From: an uncultured Myxococcales bacterium
GTDB taxonomy: Bacteria > Myxococcota > Myxococcia > Myxococcales > Myxococcaceae
DNA length: 64,000 nt
Direction: 5' to 3'
Assembly (NCBI GenBank): GCA_937980205.1
Contig: CALJKW010000064.1
Span: 1-64,000 of the forward strand
The position numbers and the translations under genes were made by a program. The notes under the pieces were generated by a model. It did no database searches, was not told the origin of the DNA, and saw nothing but the letters and a program-made list of their open reading frames with translations. Shown one piece after another: positions 45,115-53,428 of the stretch. Position 1 is the first letter of the stretch. Every line of letters starts with the position of its first letter.

Positions 45115-45603
45115 TCAGCGATCGTCGGCTTCCGCGATCAGCTTGAGGAAGCCCTCGAGCTGCGCGATGCGCTCTTCGCGTTTGGCCGCCTGGGCTACCA
45201 GGTCGTCGGTCGCCGACGACAGCTCGTCGACCTGGCTCTTCAGCGCCTTCACGTGCTCCTCGCGGTTGGAGGCGTGCGCGATGAGCTGCGCCGCCTCGGC
45301 CTCGAGGTCGCGGATGAGCGCCTCTTTGCGCTTCAGGTCGGCCTGCAGCTCGGAGATGCGTTGGTCCTGCGCCTCGACGCGATCGATGAGTCGCGTCGAG
45401 AGATCTTTCACGTGCGTCAGCTGCTCCCGCAGCTGCTCGCGCTCGTCGATCAGCGCCTCGAGCTCGGCGCTCTCGACCGCCTCGAGCGCGGGAGAGTACC
45501 GGCCGCTGCCGATCGGCACCCAGCGCCCGCTCTCGGTCAGCGTCCCGAGGGGCCGCAGCGCGGGCCGCTTCCTCGGAGGGTCGGTGCGGTGCTCATTCGA
45601 CAA
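45115..45603 (-). CDS. coiled-coil protein
   Basis: A 162-residue protein that is mostly heptad-patterned from residue 45 to 160 (ELEALIDEREQLREQLTH, KRKEALIRDLEAEAAQL). The first 40 residues are basic and Pro-rich (DPPRKRPALRPLG). No catalytic motif. It lies 48 bases downstream of an AAA+ ATPase on the same strand and is probably its partner or a structural element. Confidence 0.6.
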   Translation of the reverse strand: MSNEHRTDPPRKRPALRPLGTLTESGRWVPIGSGRYSPALEAVESAELEALIDEREQLREQLTHVKDLSTRLIDRVEAQDQRISELQADLKRKEALIRDLEAEAAQLIAHASNREEHVKALKSQVDELSSATDDLVAQAAKREERIAQLEGFLKLIAEADDR

Positions 45604-45651
45604 GGGCGACCTCCTTCAAAGGCAAGACCATGTTCCGGTGACGCGATGACT

Positions 45652-46920
45652 TCAAGGTGTCGGCTCGGGTGGGAGTTGCCGCTTCGACGCCAGCGCCTCC
45701 ACGTACCGCTCGAACGGAGGCGCGCTCGGGGCCGCCTTCTCGGCGATCAGCTGGTGCGCCCAGCGCCGCTCGGCCTCTCCGCAGATGTCCTCGAGATCGC
45801 GCCCCGACTTGCCGGCGCTGTTCTCGGCCAGCGCCTCGAGGTGCTCGGTGGCGAGGTGCCCCGCGTACAGCCGGAGAATCTCGGCCCGCTCCGCCGAGTT
45901 CGGCAGCTCGAAGCGCACCACGCGGTTGAAGCGGCTGACCAGCGCCCGATCGAGATCTGGGGCGCGGTTCGTGGCGCCGATGACGAGCACGTTCTCGCTC
46001 TGCGCGATGCCCTGCAGGTTTCGCAGCAGCACGGAGAGCACGCGGCGCGTCGCCTCGTGCATGAACTTGTCGCGCGAGCCCGCCAGCGCGTCGATCTCGT
46101 CGAGGAAGAGGATGCAGCGGGGGAAGCGGTCGGCCTCGGCGAACATCGCGGCCAGCCGCCGCTCGGACTCGCCGTAGTACATGCTCATCACCGACTCGAT
46201 GGGCACGTACACGAGCGGCGCCTTCGCCACGTTGGCGAGCACGCGCGCCATCGTGGTCTTGCCGCAGCCCGGCGGACCTTCGAACAGCACCGCCCGCGGA
46301 ATGTTCGAGGCCGGCTTGCCGCGCGCGAGCCGGGCGACTTCGCGAAACACCTCGCCGTGCAGGAACGGTGACACGACCGTCGTCTCGACGACCGTCTTGG
46401 TCTCGGCGTAGCCACCGACGCGCGACCAGGTCCACTCGTCGTTCTCGGCGTACACGTGGGCGCCGAGCTCCCTCAGGACCTCGGCGGGCTCGCGCTCGCC
46501 GTCCTTCGGCACCAGCCGCTTCCACAGGTCGACGATGCACTCGACGTCGCGCTCGGTGAGATCCGTGTCCTTCTTGAGGTCGAGCGTCGCCGGCAGGCTC
46601 GACCGCGCGGGCACGAAGCGAAAGCGCACGCGGTCGGGCTCTTTCTCGCCCCCGCTGGCGACGTCGTGCGCCGAGAAGGCGAGCTCGTTCGACCAGTGGA
46701 AGTCGAGGCGCGCGACCGCGAAGTACTTGCCTACCGCTTCGAGCAGGTCGGCCACCGCCGTCCGGTCGACGCCGGGCAGCAGCAGTCGCACCGTTCGCTC
46801 GTTCTGCTGCAGACCGAGCTCGACCGTCGCGCCTTCACCGTCGCGGGGGCCGATCGCCGCCTCGATGCGCGCGCGCGCCTCGTCGAACGACAGGGGGCGG
46901 GTGGCTTTGCGCTCGACCAT
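45652..46920 (-). CDS. AAA+ ATPase (ClpX/katanin-like core)
   Basis: A 422-residue AAA+ protein. Walker A GPPGCGKTTMARVL near residue 220, Walker B CILFLDEIDAL near 275, sensor 1 VIGATNRAPDLD and the arginine-finger region VSRFNRVVRF near 335. The first 190 residues are a non-conserved N-domain. It belongs to the katanin/spastin/VPS4-like clade of classic AAA proteins rather than FtsH or Lon. It is upstream of the coiled-coil gene. Substrate unknown. Confidence 0.85.
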   Translation of the reverse strand: MVERKATRPLSFDEARARIEAAIGPRDGEGATVELGLQQNERTVRLLLPGVDRTAVADLLEAVGKYFAVARLDFHWSNELAFSAHDVASGGEKEPDRVRFRFVPARSSLPATLDLKKDTDLTERDVECIVDLWKRLVPKDGEREPAEVLRELGAHVYAENDEWTWSRVGGYAETKTVVETTVVSPFLHGEVFREVARLARGKPASNIPRAVLFEGPPGCGKTTMARVLANVAKAPLVYVPIESVMSMYYGESERRLAAMFAEADRFPRCILFLDEIDALAGSRDKFMHEATRRVLSVLLRNLQGIAQSENVLVIGATNRAPDLDRALVSRFNRVVRFELPNSAERAEILRLYAGHLATEHLEALAENSAGKSGRDLEDICGEAERRWAHQLIAEKAAPSAPPFERYVEALASKRQLPPEPTP

Positions 46921-47001
46921 CGCGCCGGGGACTCTACTCGGCCGGGCGCGCTCTGAAGCACGGCTTGATGCCGCCCGGGTGCTCCCGGCGCCGCCTGCGC
47001 G

Positions 47002-47826
47002 TCACGCCGCGAACCAGTGCAGGGTTGCAGCGGTCGGGTCCTGCCGGCGCGCCAGCTCGCGCTCGAGCGCCGCGAACGTGCTCGCCGGCACGCGGCCCTC
47101 GATGCCCGACAGGTCGCCGGCCTCGAGCGCCTTGCGGATCTCCGAAGACGAGATCGCCGTCGGCTGCACGTCGATGAGCTGATCGACCCGCTCCGAGTGC
47201 TCGAGCGCCACGCCGGCGCGCGGCACGACCGCGAGGTCCATGTTGTCTTCGACGACGCTGAACGTCGGCCACTTCGCCGACTGGTTGAACGCGTCGGCGC
47301 CCTGCACGAACGTGAAGCGCGCCGTCCCGTAGGTCTCGAGCAGCTGGCGGATGAGGCCGTCGGGGCTGCTGTTCTTGATCGCCGCGTCCGAGACCGCCAC
47401 GCGCCCTCGCAGCTCGTCGCGGCCGGCGACCGCCTTCTTGACGAGGTCGAACCGCTGCGCCACGCCGTCCGCGAGGAAGGCCTTCTGCTTGTTCGAGGTC
47501 GTCGGCATCACCACGACGAGATCGAACGGCTCCTGCGTCTTGCCCGACTTCGACGCCGCCACCGCGCCGATCATGTCGAGGTGCCCGTTGTGGATCCAAT
47601 CGAAGCTGCCCTGCACGAGCGCGACCCGCGCGTTCGGCTTCGACTTGATCAGCCAGTCGAGCTCTGGAACCGGGCCGGTCGCGACCACGGCCTTCGTCAT
47701 CGGGACCGAGGCCAGCATCGCGTCGAGGGTGTTGCCCCGCTGCTTCGGCGCGTCGACGCCCGTCACGCCGCCCGTGGCCTTCACCGGCTGCTTGAACCGA
47801 ATGCGCGGGAGCGGTCCGACCGACAT
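47002..47826 (-). CDS. NadD-like nucleotidyltransferase
   Basis: A 274-residue cytidylyltransferase-fold protein. The HxGH motif is in VQGSFDWIHNGHLDMIG near residue 75, VMPTTSNKQKAF is the following strand and the ISSxxIR motif is ISSSEIRKAL near 230, as in nicotinate-mononucleotide adenylyltransferases. The N-terminal 60 residues are extra. It probably makes a dinucleotide cofactor from a mononucleotide, but another NadD may exist elsewhere in the genome. It starts 29 bases after the methionine aminopeptidase gene. Confidence 0.7.
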   Translation of the reverse strand: MSVGPLPRIRFKQPVKATGGVTGVDAPKQRGNTLDAMLASVPMTKAVVATGPVPELDWLIKSKPNARVALVQGSFDWIHNGHLDMIGAVAASKSGKTQEPFDLVVVMPTTSNKQKAFLADGVAQRFDLVKKAVAGRDELRGRVAVSDAAIKNSSPDGLIRQLLETYGTARFTFVQGADAFNQSAKWPTFSVVEDNMDLAVVPRAGVALEHSERVDQLIDVQPTAISSSEIRKALEAGDLSGIEGRVPASTFAALERELARRQDPTAATLHWFAA

Positions 47827-47855
47827 CGGCCCTCGATACTCGCAGAAAGCCGGCC

Positions 47856-48632
47856 TCAACCGGAACTGCGCGTGGGCCACGGGCCGGTCAGCACCTCGCA
47901 GCCGCCGTCCGTCACCACCACCGTGTGCTCGAACTGCGCCGAGAGCGCGCCGTCGCGGGTCACCACCGTCCACCCGTCGGACAGCGTCCGCACGTCGGGC
48001 GCGCCGAGGTTGATCATCGGCTCGACGGTGAACGCCATGCCGGCGCGCATGCGAGGCCCGGTTCCGCGCTGTCCGGTGTGGTTCACCGACGGAGGCAGGT
48101 GCATGCGGCGCCCGATTCCGTGTCCTCCCCACGCGGTGACGACGCTGCAGCCGGCGGCGCGGGCCACCGCCTCGATCGCGGCGCCGATGTCGCCGAGGTA
48201 GGCGCCGTCACCGATGGCCGCGATTCCCGCCTCGCAGCACCGCCGCGCGACGTCGACGAGCCGCCGCGCAGCTTCGCTGGTCGCCCCGACGAGAAAGGTC
48301 GCCGACGTGTCTCCGTGAAAGCCGCGCAGCTCGGTGGTGACGTCGACGTTGATCAGATCTCCCTCGGCGAGCCGCTCGCTCGGGCTCGGGATGCCGTGGC
48401 AGACGACGTCGTTGCGGCTGGTGCACACCGCGGCCGGGAAGCCGTGGTACCCGAGCTGGCTCGGCCGGCCGCCGCGCCGCGCCGTGTCTTCACGCACCCA
48501 GGCGTCGATGTCGGCGGTCGAGATGCCAGGCGCGAGCCGTGATGCCACGGCGGCGAGCGTGCCGCGCGCGGCGTCTCCGGCGCGGCGCATGAGGTCGATC
48601 TCCCTGCGCGACAGTCGAGGCGGGCTCTGCAT
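47856..48632 (-). CDS. map: methionine aminopeptidase, type I
   Basis: A 258-residue metallopeptidase. The five metal ligands are visible: Asp in INVDVTTEL, Asp in FHGDTSATF, His in GHGIGRRMH, Glu in FTVEPMINLG and Glu in SAQFEHTVVV. VCHGIPSPSERL contains the substrate-pocket His. It removes the initiator Met from nascent proteins in the cytoplasm. The ATG at 48632 matches the family start. A second map gene may exist in the genome. Confidence 0.93.
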   Translation of the reverse strand: MQSPPRLSRREIDLMRRAGDAARGTLAAVASRLAPGISTADIDAWVREDTARRGGRPSQLGYHGFPAAVCTSRNDVVCHGIPSPSERLAEGDLINVDVTTELRGFHGDTSATFLVGATSEAARRLVDVARRCCEAGIAAIGDGAYLGDIGAAIEAVARAAGCSVVTAWGGHGIGRRMHLPPSVNHTGQRGTGPRMRAGMAFTVEPMINLGAPDVRTLSDGWTVVTRDGALSAQFEHTVVVTDGGCEVLTGPWPTRSSG

Positions 48633-48708
48633 CCGCACAGAAGTGCCGGACGCCGCCAGGCCCGTCCAATACCCCTTTGATCTGGCGCTCTGGTCTAGGC
48701 TCGCGTGC

Positions 48709-48972
48709 GTGAGCCTCAACCAGCTGCGCTACTTCACCACCGTCGCCGAAGAGGGCAACGTCACGCGCGCCGCGCGCCGCCTCCACGTGTCGCAGCCGCC
48801 GCTGAGTCGCCAGCTCCGCGCGCTCGAAGACGAGCTCGGCACGACGCTCTTCTTCCGCACCCGCACCGGCATGGAGCTCACCGCCGAGGGCGCCCGGTTC
48901 CTCGAGCACGCGCGCGACATTCTCCGGCGCGTCGACGCGGCGGTGCGAGCGCTGCGGCGCGCTCCGGGATAG
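48709..48972 (+). CDS. LysR-type regulator reduced to the DNA-binding domain
   Basis: An 87-residue protein that contains the LysR HTH (SLNQLRYFTTVAEEGNVTRA, LHVSQPPLSRQLRALEDEL, LFFRTRTGMELTAEG) and the linker helix, then stops. The roughly 200-residue effector domain is missing, and the next gene starts 12 bases later. No remnant of that domain is visible downstream. It may be a truncated gene or a stand-alone regulator that dimerises through the linker helix. Confidence 0.8.
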   Translation: MSLNQLRYFTTVAEEGNVTRAARRLHVSQPPLSRQLRALEDELGTTLFFRTRTGMELTAEGARFLEHARDILRRVDAAVRALRRAPG

Positions 48973-48983
48973 CGTCGAGACCC

Positions 48984-49193
48984 GTGCGCGCCCTCAGCTT
49001 CGCCGTGCTGCTGCTCTCGCTTCCGGCCTTCGCCGCCGAGGCGCCGAGGACCCAGAAGCCGAAGCGCATCGACATCTGCTCGCCGCTCATCGTCTCGAAG
49101 AAGCGGCAGCCCGACGCCATCGAGCTGCACGAGCGCAAAGCACTGCCGATGACCGAGGTGCTGCAGCCTCCCGAGACGTTCCTGAAGCGCTGA
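48984..49193 (+). CDS. small exported hypothetical protein
   Basis: A 69-residue protein with an N-terminal signal peptide (VRALSFAVLLLSLPAFAAEA, GTG start, cleavable after AFA). The mature part is short and contains one Cys and no motif I recognise. It begins 12 bases after the truncated LysR gene and is probably co-transcribed. Confidence 0.5.
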   Translation: MRALSFAVLLLSLPAFAAEAPRTQKPKRIDICSPLIVSKKRQPDAIELHERKALPMTEVLQPPETFLKR

Positions 49194-49292
49194 AGCGCCG
49201 TCGGGCCGAGAACGCGGCAGGGGGCGGCCCCTGCGGCATGCACGCTCCTCGGGAATCCGAGACGGTGAGGCTCTTTGATAGAGGACCTCAGC

Positions 49293-50138
49293 GTGAGAAC
49301 CCGCTGGCCCCTGCGCTCGACCCGACCCGGAAAGATGCCGGGCCTTCACTACGACGCGGGCTTTCTCTCGAAGCCGGTCCGCGCCGAGCTCGCGCAGTGG
49401 CTGTCGACGCTGCACCCGCTCTGGGAGCAGCGCTTCTCGACCTTCCGCCCGCCGCCGCAGGGCGAGACGCAGCGCCGGTTGCTGCGCCCGGTCTACTGGC
49501 TCGGCAACTGGCAGTTCGCCTGTCTCGACTACTACCGCCCGCCGCACGGAGTCCTCGATCGCTGCGTCGCCGCCGAGCCGTTTCCTCCCGTGCTGCGGCG
49601 CCTCGTCGACATCATCGAGCAGCGCGCGCGCGCCATGTTCCGCACCGCCGAGGACATGCCCGCGAAGTGGCACCTCAACACCTGCCTGGTGAACTTCTAC
49701 GGGGCGAGCCTCGAAGGCGAGAAGCGCGTCGACACCGCGCGCGTCGGCGAGCACAAGGACTTCGAGCCGGGGCCGGTGGGCTCGCTCTCTCTCGGCGAGC
49801 GGGCGCTGTTTCAGTTCGTCAGCAGCTCGAGCCCGGGTGAGCGCGACGGCGTCGTGCACCAGCAGTGGCTCGACGACGGCAGCCTGCAGATCTTCGGCGG
49901 CGACAAGTGGAAGAAGCAGACCTTCCACCGCGTGCAGCGCGTCGACTCGCGCGACGGCTGCCGCTTCGTCGTGCAGGTGCCGGGCTTCGAGACCCGGCGC
50001 ATCAACTTCACCTTCCGGTACGTGCCCGACGAGCACGTGATCCCCTACCGGGCGCTGTCGGCCGAGGCGCAGCGGGACGTCGAGGGCTACGTGCGTGAGC
50101 TCGCCCGGCACTCGACGTTCTGGGCAGCGCAGCTGTGA
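49293..50138 (+). CDS. AlkB-like 2-oxoglutarate/Fe(II) dioxygenase
   Basis: A 281-residue protein of the AlkB-like superfamily. The iron ligands are His and Asp in GEHKDFEPG and the distal His in TFHRVQRV; the 2-oxoglutarate Arg is in RRINFTFRYV. The extended N-terminal part (about 1-125) differs from AlkB and resembles the myxobacterial group of unknown substrate. The GTG start at 49293 has GAGGA seven bases upstream; a TTG at 49275 and an ATG at 49335 are alternatives. It could act on nucleic acid or small molecules. Confidence 0.75.
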   Translation: MRTRWPLRSTRPGKMPGLHYDAGFLSKPVRAELAQWLSTLHPLWEQRFSTFRPPPQGETQRRLLRPVYWLGNWQFACLDYYRPPHGVLDRCVAAEPFPPVLRRLVDIIEQRARAMFRTAEDMPAKWHLNTCLVNFYGASLEGEKRVDTARVGEHKDFEPGPVGSLSLGERALFQFVSSSSPGERDGVVHQQWLDDGSLQIFGGDKWKKQTFHRVQRVDSRDGCRFVVQVPGFETRRINFTFRYVPDEHVIPYRALSAEAQRDVEGYVRELARHSTFWAAQL

Positions 50139-50165
50139 CGGGGCGAGGGCATTAGAGTGTTCGCG

Positions 50166-51149
50166 ATGCCTGCACCCGAAAAGTCGCTGGACGTCGTCTG
50201 CGTCGGAGAAGCGCTCGTCGACTTCCTTCCCGAGCGCCCCGGCCAGCCGGTTCACGCGGTCGAGCGCTGGCTGCGGTACCCGGGCGGCGGCCCCTCGAAC
50301 GTCGCCATCGGAGTTGCCCGGCTCGGCGCGAAGAGCGCGCTCGTCGGGGTCGTCGGCGACGACGAGTTCGGCCTCTTCCTGCGGCAGCACCTGACGCTCG
50401 AGGGCGTCGACGTCACGCACGTCCGCCAGAGCAGGGAAGGGCGCACCGGCCTCGCCTTCATCTCCGTCACGTCGACCGGAGAGCGCAGCTTCTGCTTCCA
50501 CCGCGAGAACTCGGCCGAGCTGTACCTCGACCCCCGCGACATCTCGGCCGACTTCCTCGCGCGCGCGCGCGTCGTGCACTTCGGGACGAACAGCCTGGTG
50601 CGGGCTCCGTCTCGCGATGCCGTTCAGGTCGCGATCCGCGCCGCGCGCGCCGCCGGAGCGATCGTCTCGTGCGACCCGAACCTGCGGCTGAAGCTCTGGC
50701 GCGACCCCGCCGAGCTGCGCCGGCTGCTCGACGTGGTGCTGCCGAGCTGCGACGTGGTGAAGCTCTCGGACGAGGAGATCTCCTTCGCGCTCGACACCAC
50801 CGACGTCGATCGCGCGCTCAGGCTGCTCTCCGAGCGAGGCGTGCGGCTGCCGATCGTGACGCTGGCCGAGCGCGGCGCGGCCGCGCTGTGGAACGGTGAG
50901 GTGCACCGGGTGCCTGCTCCGGCCGTGCGCGTCGTCGACGCGACCGGCGCCGGCGACGGCTTCACCGCGGGGCTGCTCTACGGTCTCACGCGCGCCGGCG
51001 GGCTCGAAGGGCTCGACGCGCCTCGCCTGCACGCGCTCGCCACCTTCGCGTGCGAGATCGGCTCACGCGTCGTCACCGCGCTGGGAGCCGTCGCTGCGCT
51101 CCCGCGGCGCGCCGAGGTCGAGGCGTCGATGCCGGGGTGGATGAGGTGA
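50166..51149 (+). CDS. PfkB-family sugar kinase (fructokinase-like)
   Basis: A 327-residue kinase of the ribokinase superfamily. The signature is PGGGPSNVAIGVARLG near residue 40 and the ATP site DATGAGDGFTAGLL near 260, which includes the catalytic Asp of GAGD. It is of the fructokinase/2-keto-3-deoxygluconate kinase branch, but the sugar cannot be read off. It starts 27 bases after the dioxygenase gene. Confidence 0.87.
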   Translation: MPAPEKSLDVVCVGEALVDFLPERPGQPVHAVERWLRYPGGGPSNVAIGVARLGAKSALVGVVGDDEFGLFLRQHLTLEGVDVTHVRQSREGRTGLAFISVTSTGERSFCFHRENSAELYLDPRDISADFLARARVVHFGTNSLVRAPSRDAVQVAIRAARAAGAIVSCDPNLRLKLWRDPAELRRLLDVVLPSCDVVKLSDEEISFALDTTDVDRALRLLSERGVRLPIVTLAERGAAALWNGEVHRVPAPAVRVVDATGAGDGFTAGLLYGLTRAGGLEGLDAPRLHALATFACEIGSRVVTALGAVAALPRRAEVEASMPGWMR

Positions 51150-51341
51150 CCGCTTCGAGCCGTCACCGCTTGAAGATTGTTTGTATTTGAGTTGCCAAGC
51201 GCGCGCGTCTGGGGAAGCGGCGAAGAATCTGCCGCTGCGCCGCCGGGCGGGCTACCCTGACTGGCCATGGCAGCTTCGACCACCGAGCTGTCTCCGTTAC
51301 GCCTGCGCGCACGCGCGAACGTCGTGGTTGGGGCGTAGGCC

Positions 51342-53036
51342 GTGGTCGCCGCAGCGTGGATCGCGTTCTCCGACAAGATTCTCGGTGTCCTGGTGCGCGA
51401 CCCGGACCTGCTCGTCCGGCTCAGCGTCTTCAAGGGCTTCGCGTTCGTGGCGGTGACGGCGGCTCTGCTGCTCGTCTCCATGCGGCGGATGCTCGTCGTC
51501 GTCGAGAAGGCGTTCGCCGCGGTCACCAGCGAGCGGCGGTTCTCCCGCGAGCTCGTCAGCGCGCTGCCGGGCATCTTCTATCTGTACGACGAGACGGGCC
51601 GCTTCCTTCGCTGGAACAACGACTTCGAGCGCGTCTCGGGGTTCTCCGCCGATGAGATCGCCCGAATGCACCCGCTGGACTTCTTCGCCGGCGACGACAA
51701 AGCCCTGCTTCAGGCGCGCATCGCCAAGGTCTTCGAGCTCGGCGAGGCGTCGGTCGAGGCGGCGTTCATGACCAGGGCCGGCAAGGCCATTCCGTATTTC
51801 TTCACGGGCAAGCGAATCCGCTTCGACGGGGCGTCGTGCCTCATCGGCGTCGGGGTCGACCTCACCGATCGCGTCGCCGCGGAAGAGGCGCACCGCAAGA
51901 CCGAGGAGCGCTTCCGCTCCACCCTCGACAGCATCCTCGAGGGGTGTCAGCTCCTCGACTTCGGCTGGCGCTACCTCTACCTCAACAACGCCGCCGCGCT
52001 GCAGAACCGCAGGCCGAACGAAGAGCTGCTCGGACGGACGATGCAGGAGGTCTGGCCCGGCATCGAGGCCACGCACATCTACAGCGTGCTCAAGCGCTCG
52101 ATGGAGGAGCGCATTCCGCTTCAGGCCGAGACCGAGTTCCACTTCCCCGACGGCCACACCGCGTGGTTCGAGGTCCGCGTTCAGCCGGTCCCCGAGGGCA
52201 TCTTCGTCCTGTCCATCGACAGGACGATGCGCATGCGCGCCGAGCAGGCGCTTCGCGAGCTCAACCAGAGCCTCGAGTCGAAGGTCGGCGAACGAACCCG
52301 GGAGCTCGAGGAGGCGAGGGTGAAGGCAGAGTCCGCAGACCGGCTCAAGTCGGCCTTCCTGGCGACCATGTCCCACGAGCTTCGGACACCGCTCAACTCC
52401 ATCATCGGGTTCACCGGCATCGTGCTCCAGGGGCTCGCGGGGCCGCTTACGCCCGAGCAGCAGAAGCAGCTGGGAATGGTGCGAGGCTCGGCGCGCCACC
52501 TCCTGGCGCTCATCAACGACGTCCTGGACATCTCGAAGATTGAAGCGGGCCAGCTTCAGGTCGACTTCGCGCCGTTCGATCTGCGCGCGTCGGTCGAGCG
52601 GGCCACCGCGTCGGTGGCGCCGCTGGCGGAGAAGAAGGGGCTGGCGCTCGAGCTCGTCGTCGCCGACGGGGTGAGCACCATCGAGAGCGATCAACGGCGC
52701 GTCGAGCAGATCGTCCTCAACCTGCTCAACAACGCCATCAAGTTCACCGACCACGGCAGCATCAAGGTCGTCGTCGAGCCCGTCGGTGAAGACGGCGGCG
52801 CTCGCGTCGGCGTCCGGGACACCGGAATCGGCATCCGCAGCGAGGACCTGCCGAAGCTGTTCCAACCCTTTCGCCAGGTCGACTCGGGCCTGCAGCGCAT
52901 GCACGACGGCACCGGGCTGGGCCTGGCCATCTGCCGGCGCCTGGCCCACCTGCTGGGCGGAACGATTCAAGTCGAGAGCGAGTGGGGGAAAGGCAGCCAC
53001 TTCTTCGTCACGTTGCCGGCGAGGCGGGCGCCATGA
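51342..53036 (+). CDS. PAS-PAS sensor histidine kinase with in-frame TAG in its N-terminus
   Basis: A 564-residue kinase from the GTG at 51342. An ATG at 51267 in the same frame begins the real family N-terminus, but TAG at 51336-51338 interrupts it in the first membrane helix; the normal family has a Tyr there (LYALLAALWI-type). The visible protein has part of helix 1, helix 2 (about 27-46), PAS domains (about 65-180 and 185-300), H-box MSHELRTPLNSI near 345 and ATPase boxes LNNAIKFTD and GTGLGLAI. The stop overlaps the next gene (ATGA). It is either re-initiated at GTG, read through, or dead. Confidence 0.8.
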   Translation: MVAAAWIAFSDKILGVLVRDPDLLVRLSVFKGFAFVAVTAALLLVSMRRMLVVVEKAFAAVTSERRFSRELVSALPGIFYLYDETGRFLRWNNDFERVSGFSADEIARMHPLDFFAGDDKALLQARIAKVFELGEASVEAAFMTRAGKAIPYFFTGKRIRFDGASCLIGVGVDLTDRVAAEEAHRKTEERFRSTLDSILEGCQLLDFGWRYLYLNNAAALQNRRPNEELLGRTMQEVWPGIEATHIYSVLKRSMEERIPLQAETEFHFPDGHTAWFEVRVQPVPEGIFVLSIDRTMRMRAEQALRELNQSLESKVGERTRELEEARVKAESADRLKSAFLATMSHELRTPLNSIIGFTGIVLQGLAGPLTPEQQKQLGMVRGSARHLLALINDVLDISKIEAGQLQVDFAPFDLRASVERATASVAPLAEKKGLALELVVADGVSTIESDQRRVEQIVLNLLNNAIKFTDHGSIKVVVEPVGEDGGARVGVRDTGIGIRSEDLPKLFQPFRQVDSGLQRMHDGTGLGLAICRRLAHLLGGTIQVESEWGKGSHFFVTLPARRAP

Positions 53037-53428
53037 GCTCGCGCGGTCGTCTCATCTTGATCATCGAGGACAACGAGCAGAACCGATATCTGCTGACGTT
53101 CCTGCTCGAGCAACATGGCTATCGGGTGATGGCTGTCGCGGACGGAGCCCGTGGCATTCAGGCGGCGGTGGAGCTGCTGCCGGACTTGATCCTCCTGGAC
53201 ATCCAGCTCCCGACGATGGACGGCTATGCCGTGGCGCGCGCCCTGCGCACCCACGCGCAGCTCGCGCGGACGCCGATCGTCGCCGTGACGTCGTACGCCA
53301 TGCCCGGCGATCGCGAGAAGACGCTCGAGGCGGGGTGCAGCGGCTACATCGAGAAGCCCATCAATCCTGAGACGTTCGTAGCCGAGATGGAGCAGGCGTT
53401 CGTGTGGGCGCGTGAGGGGGGACCATGA
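53033..53428 (+). CDS. CheY-like response regulator
   Basis: A 131-residue receiver domain with IIEDNEQNR, phosphoacceptor Asp in LLDIQLPTMDG, Thr switch in VAVTSYAMPGD and Lys in IEKPINPE. It lies between two histidine kinase genes and overlaps each by four bases (ATGA at both ends), so it is a fixed part of a phosphorelay. Output is by protein contact only. Confidence 0.9.
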   Translation: MSSRGRLILIIEDNEQNRYLLTFLLEQHGYRVMAVADGARGIQAAVELLPDLILLDIQLPTMDGYAVARALRTHAQLARTPIVAVTSYAMPGDREKTLEAGCSGYIEKPINPETFVAEMEQAFVWAREGGP

